Assembly: GCF_013340935.1 (NCBI RefSeq) | Contig: NZ_WHOS01000013.1 | Location: 100,081-164,080 of the forward strand | Length of the DNA: 64,000 bases | DNA from: Azospirillum melinis | GTDB taxonomy: Bacteria; Pseudomonadota; Alphaproteobacteria; Azospirillales; Azospirillaceae | Direction of reading: 5' to 3' | Part shown: positions 61,381-64,000 of the stretch, piece after piece | How the letters are laid out: each line of letters begins with the position of its first letter | Position numbering within the stretch: position 1 is the first letter of the stretch | The notes under the pieces: generated by a model | Seen by the model: only the letters and a program-made list of their open reading frames with translations | What the model was told of the DNA's origin: nothing | Database searches by the model: none | Position numbers and translations under genes: made by a program

Positions 61381-63273
61381 TCAAAGAAGGAACTCGTCGA
61401 TCCCGCCGCCCTGCTCCTGGCCGGATTGCTCCCCACCATGTTGCTTTTGGCCGATTTGCTCCCGTCCGCCTTGCAGGCCGCCGAAAAGGTCGGAATGGAT
61501 GCTTCTCTCCCGTTCCGCGGTGTACAGCGACGCGAAGAGCCGGTTCAGGTCGTCGGAAATTCCCGGGGCATGGATGTCTCCCCGTCCGGCATAGGGTTGC
61601 ATCCGGTCGACGAAGCGTTGGGTGAATCCTCCGAGCCGAAGCTCCATACCCAATCGGCCGACCGTGCCGGTCAGCACCTTGGAGGCCTCCGCACAATCGC
61701 CGGTCATGGTCGACAGCGAGCGCATCTGATCGGCGTGCAGCCGCTTCAGGCAGTCCATGGAGCCGGTCATGGCATCCACCAGCTCCATCGCCACCCGATG
61801 GTTGGTGCCCGACCGCCGGTCCAGGCCGTTCGCCCGGTCAGTGGCTGCATGGATCGCCTCGGTGATCGCCTTCGACATGTCCTCGGTCCTGCGGCTGCAC
61901 GCGCGCAGCTCCTGCGCAACCACGCCCAACGCCCGCCCCGCATCGCCAAGCCGCGCGCATTTCAGCGTCGTGTTCAGCCCCATCAGCCGCATGTCGGTGT
62001 CGATGGAGCGGATGGCGAGAACGTCCCGTCCCATGGCGACGAACCCGCCCGAGACTTCGCCCACCTGCCTGCGGATGATGTCGTCGGAGCGGCGATAGTG
62101 ATGCAGCAGCTCCAGCGCCCGGTCGACGTCGCCCGCGACATCGTGCAGAACGGACCGCCCTGCCGGTTTGCCGGCGGTCGGGATGTCACCGCCCGCCCCG
62201 AACAGCTCCCGGGCTTCCTGCGCGATGCTGTCCGCATCGCGGGCAAGCGCTTCCAGATTGTCCTTCAGCGACGCCACCTGACTGGCGAAATCGGCGCACG
62301 CCTCGACGCACTGGCGGATTTCGAGGGTGCAGATCGCCGCCGACAGATCCTGCCGGTGCCCCAGGTCCAGCCCGGCGAGCCATCGCAGGTCCCGTGCCAG
62401 GGCAGACGCCGGGGGTGGGTCCGCCAGCAGGGCCAGCACATCCATGGCCACGCCGATATGGGCCAACCGCTGGCAGGTGAAGTCGCCGACCTGAAGATCG
62501 CTGATGCAGCGGGCGATGCGCCGGCCGATCTCCTCGACACGGCCGGCGAAGCGCTTTGATGCAGCCTGCGCGGTGTGGCGGTATGCCGTCAAGCGGTCCA
62601 GGCTTGCCTGCAGACGGCTGCCGACATCGTCCAGGCGGGTGCGGTTGTCGCGCTCGAACGCACCGGCGCCGTCCTTTGCCGCGGACATGGTCGTGCGCAG
62701 ATCGGCGAGACGTCCGATCGCCTGCGTCGTCGCCGCCTCCGCCAGACGGTGGAGCCGGTCGATTTCGCGGTTGAACACGCTGAAATCGTCGCTGCCGGAG
62801 CGGATCTGGACCGACTGGACCTTCGCGTTGATCGCCAGGGCGGTGATCTCGCCGATGATCTTCGCCAGGGTGGCGAGCAGGGCGGCCATATCGGCCCCCG
62901 TCCCATCGAGATCAGTCAGATCGGTCAGCGTCTGCCTGAGATTGCCCGCCAGGCCGTCGGTCACGCTGCGGACGGTGCCCAGCCGCCTGCAAGCCTCGGC
63001 GCCATCCTCGCTGTCGATCAGCATGGACAGGGCGCTGAAGCGGCCACCGATGGCCGTCATCCGCTCCAGCGTTTGCGACAGCGTTTCGCCGACCGTCAGG
63101 AAGGTCGTCTCGATGGGCGCCGATGCGGCGCGCAGTTCGGCGCTCAGCGAGCGGATCAGTCCGGCGTCGGGGCCGGGCTGGGCCGAACCGGACTGGGTTG
63201 GGCCGGGCTGGGGAGCCCCCGGGAGGGCGCCGCCCGGACCGCCGATGGCCGCTGCGTCAACGGTGCTGTACAT
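61381..63273 (-). CDS. soluble methyl-accepting-chemotaxis-like protein
   Basis: A 630-residue, mostly helical protein without membrane segments. The region around residues 428-475 resembles the chemoreceptor signalling tip (LMGLNTTLKCARLGDAGRAL, then VVAQELRACSRR), with departures at key positions. Another tip-like stretch lies near 142-185 (ITALAINAKVQSVQIRSGSD). The first 40 residues are Gly/Pro-rich and the last 35 Gln/Gly-rich. The ATG at 63273 is preferred to an upstream TTG. It lies 46 bases after cheB in the same transcript and probably interacts with CheA/CheW or CheB. Confidence 0.72.
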   Translation of the reverse strand: MYSTVDAAAIGGPGGALPGAPQPGPTQSGSAQPGPDAGLIRSLSAELRAASAPIETTFLTVGETLSQTLERMTAIGGRFSALSMLIDSEDGAEACRRLGTVRSVTDGLAGNLRQTLTDLTDLDGTGADMAALLATLAKIIGEITALAINAKVQSVQIRSGSDDFSVFNREIDRLHRLAEAATTQAIGRLADLRTTMSAAKDGAGAFERDNRTRLDDVGSRLQASLDRLTAYRHTAQAASKRFAGRVEEIGRRIARCISDLQVGDFTCQRLAHIGVAMDVLALLADPPPASALARDLRWLAGLDLGHRQDLSAAICTLEIRQCVEACADFASQVASLKDNLEALARDADSIAQEARELFGAGGDIPTAGKPAGRSVLHDVAGDVDRALELLHHYRRSDDIIRRQVGEVSGGFVAMGRDVLAIRSIDTDMRLMGLNTTLKCARLGDAGRALGVVAQELRACSRRTEDMSKAITEAIHAATDRANGLDRRSGTNHRVAMELVDAMTGSMDCLKRLHADQMRSLSTMTGDCAEASKVLTGTVGRLGMELRLGGFTQRFVDRMQPYAGRGDIHAPGISDDLNRLFASLYTAERERSIHSDLFGGLQGGREQIGQKQHGGEQSGQEQGGGIDEFLL

Positions 63274-63319
63274 GCCGGAAGCCTTTTCCAAACGGATGCG
63301 TCAGGGGAAGCGGATGGGG

Positions 63320-64000
<681 letters not shown>

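Overview
The window is G+C-rich (roughly two thirds) DNA from a metabolically versatile proteobacterium. TRAP transporters, many LysR and GntR regulators, a MocR-type TauR, a chemotaxis gene pair and dense catabolic islands suggest an Azospirillum-like alphaproteobacterium. That assignment is inference: no rRNA, tRNA or core phylogenetic marker is present. No CRISPR array, intact insertion sequence, replication origin or rRNA was seen. The mix of specialised catabolic clusters suggests a chromid or plasmid, or an accessory chromosomal region.

Layout. 1-1043: end of an operon with an alpha/beta hydrolase, a PcaC-like decarboxylase and a NIPSNAP protein. 1201-9342: a betaine-type (QAT) ABC importer followed by a DUF1185 protein, a GhrA-like reductase, an MFS transporter and a PucR/CdaR-type regulator. 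9385-11007: a periplasmic PQQ-type sugar dehydrogenase and its cytochrome c. 11276-13136: a flavodoxin-fold quinone reductase divergent from a LysR regulator. 13332-23133: a homoprotocatechuate meta-cleavage regulon (TRAP importer, hpaG1, G2, D, F, H, I; hpaR; hpaE) with matching palindromes in both promoters. 23236-26198: Lrp regulator, divergent FAD amine or amino-acid oxidase, LysR. 26238-34776: two divergent transcripts that together could convert 2-keto-L-gulonate or L-idonate to gluconate and 2-keto-3-deoxygluconate, with a GntR regulator.

34845-40719 is a mixed region: a small unknown protein, a TMEM175-type channel, pirin with a divergent LysR, a DUF1275 membrane protein, an unknown protein, and a decayed hipBA toxin-antitoxin locus in which hipA is frameshifted and lacks its middle. 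40740-50022 is a ten-gene operon, probably for one unidentified substrate. It holds an NMT1/SsuA-type importer with a fused double permease, an amidohydrolase, two SDRs, a TIM-barrel protein, a CDO-like cupin, a ThuA-like protein and a TfdA-type dioxygenase, with a divergent LysR gene. 51234-53596: GntR, a DUF1989 protein and an accessory peptide deformylase. 53665-61229: a taurine cluster (tauR, tauABC, TauE-like exporter, isfD-like SDR, tpa) that fits taurine deamination with isethionate export; a 17-bp triple tandem repeat lies in its promoter. 61381-64000: a soluble chemoreceptor-like protein and the catalytic part of CheB, cut by the window end.

The strongest candidates for new biology are the ten-gene importer-dioxygenase-amidohydrolase operon, the idonate/ketogulonate pathway ending in an enolase-superfamily dehydratase, the DUF1989-deformylase pair and the soluble double-tip chemoreceptor-like protein. 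Functions come from reading the translated sequence against remembered family features. No database search was run.
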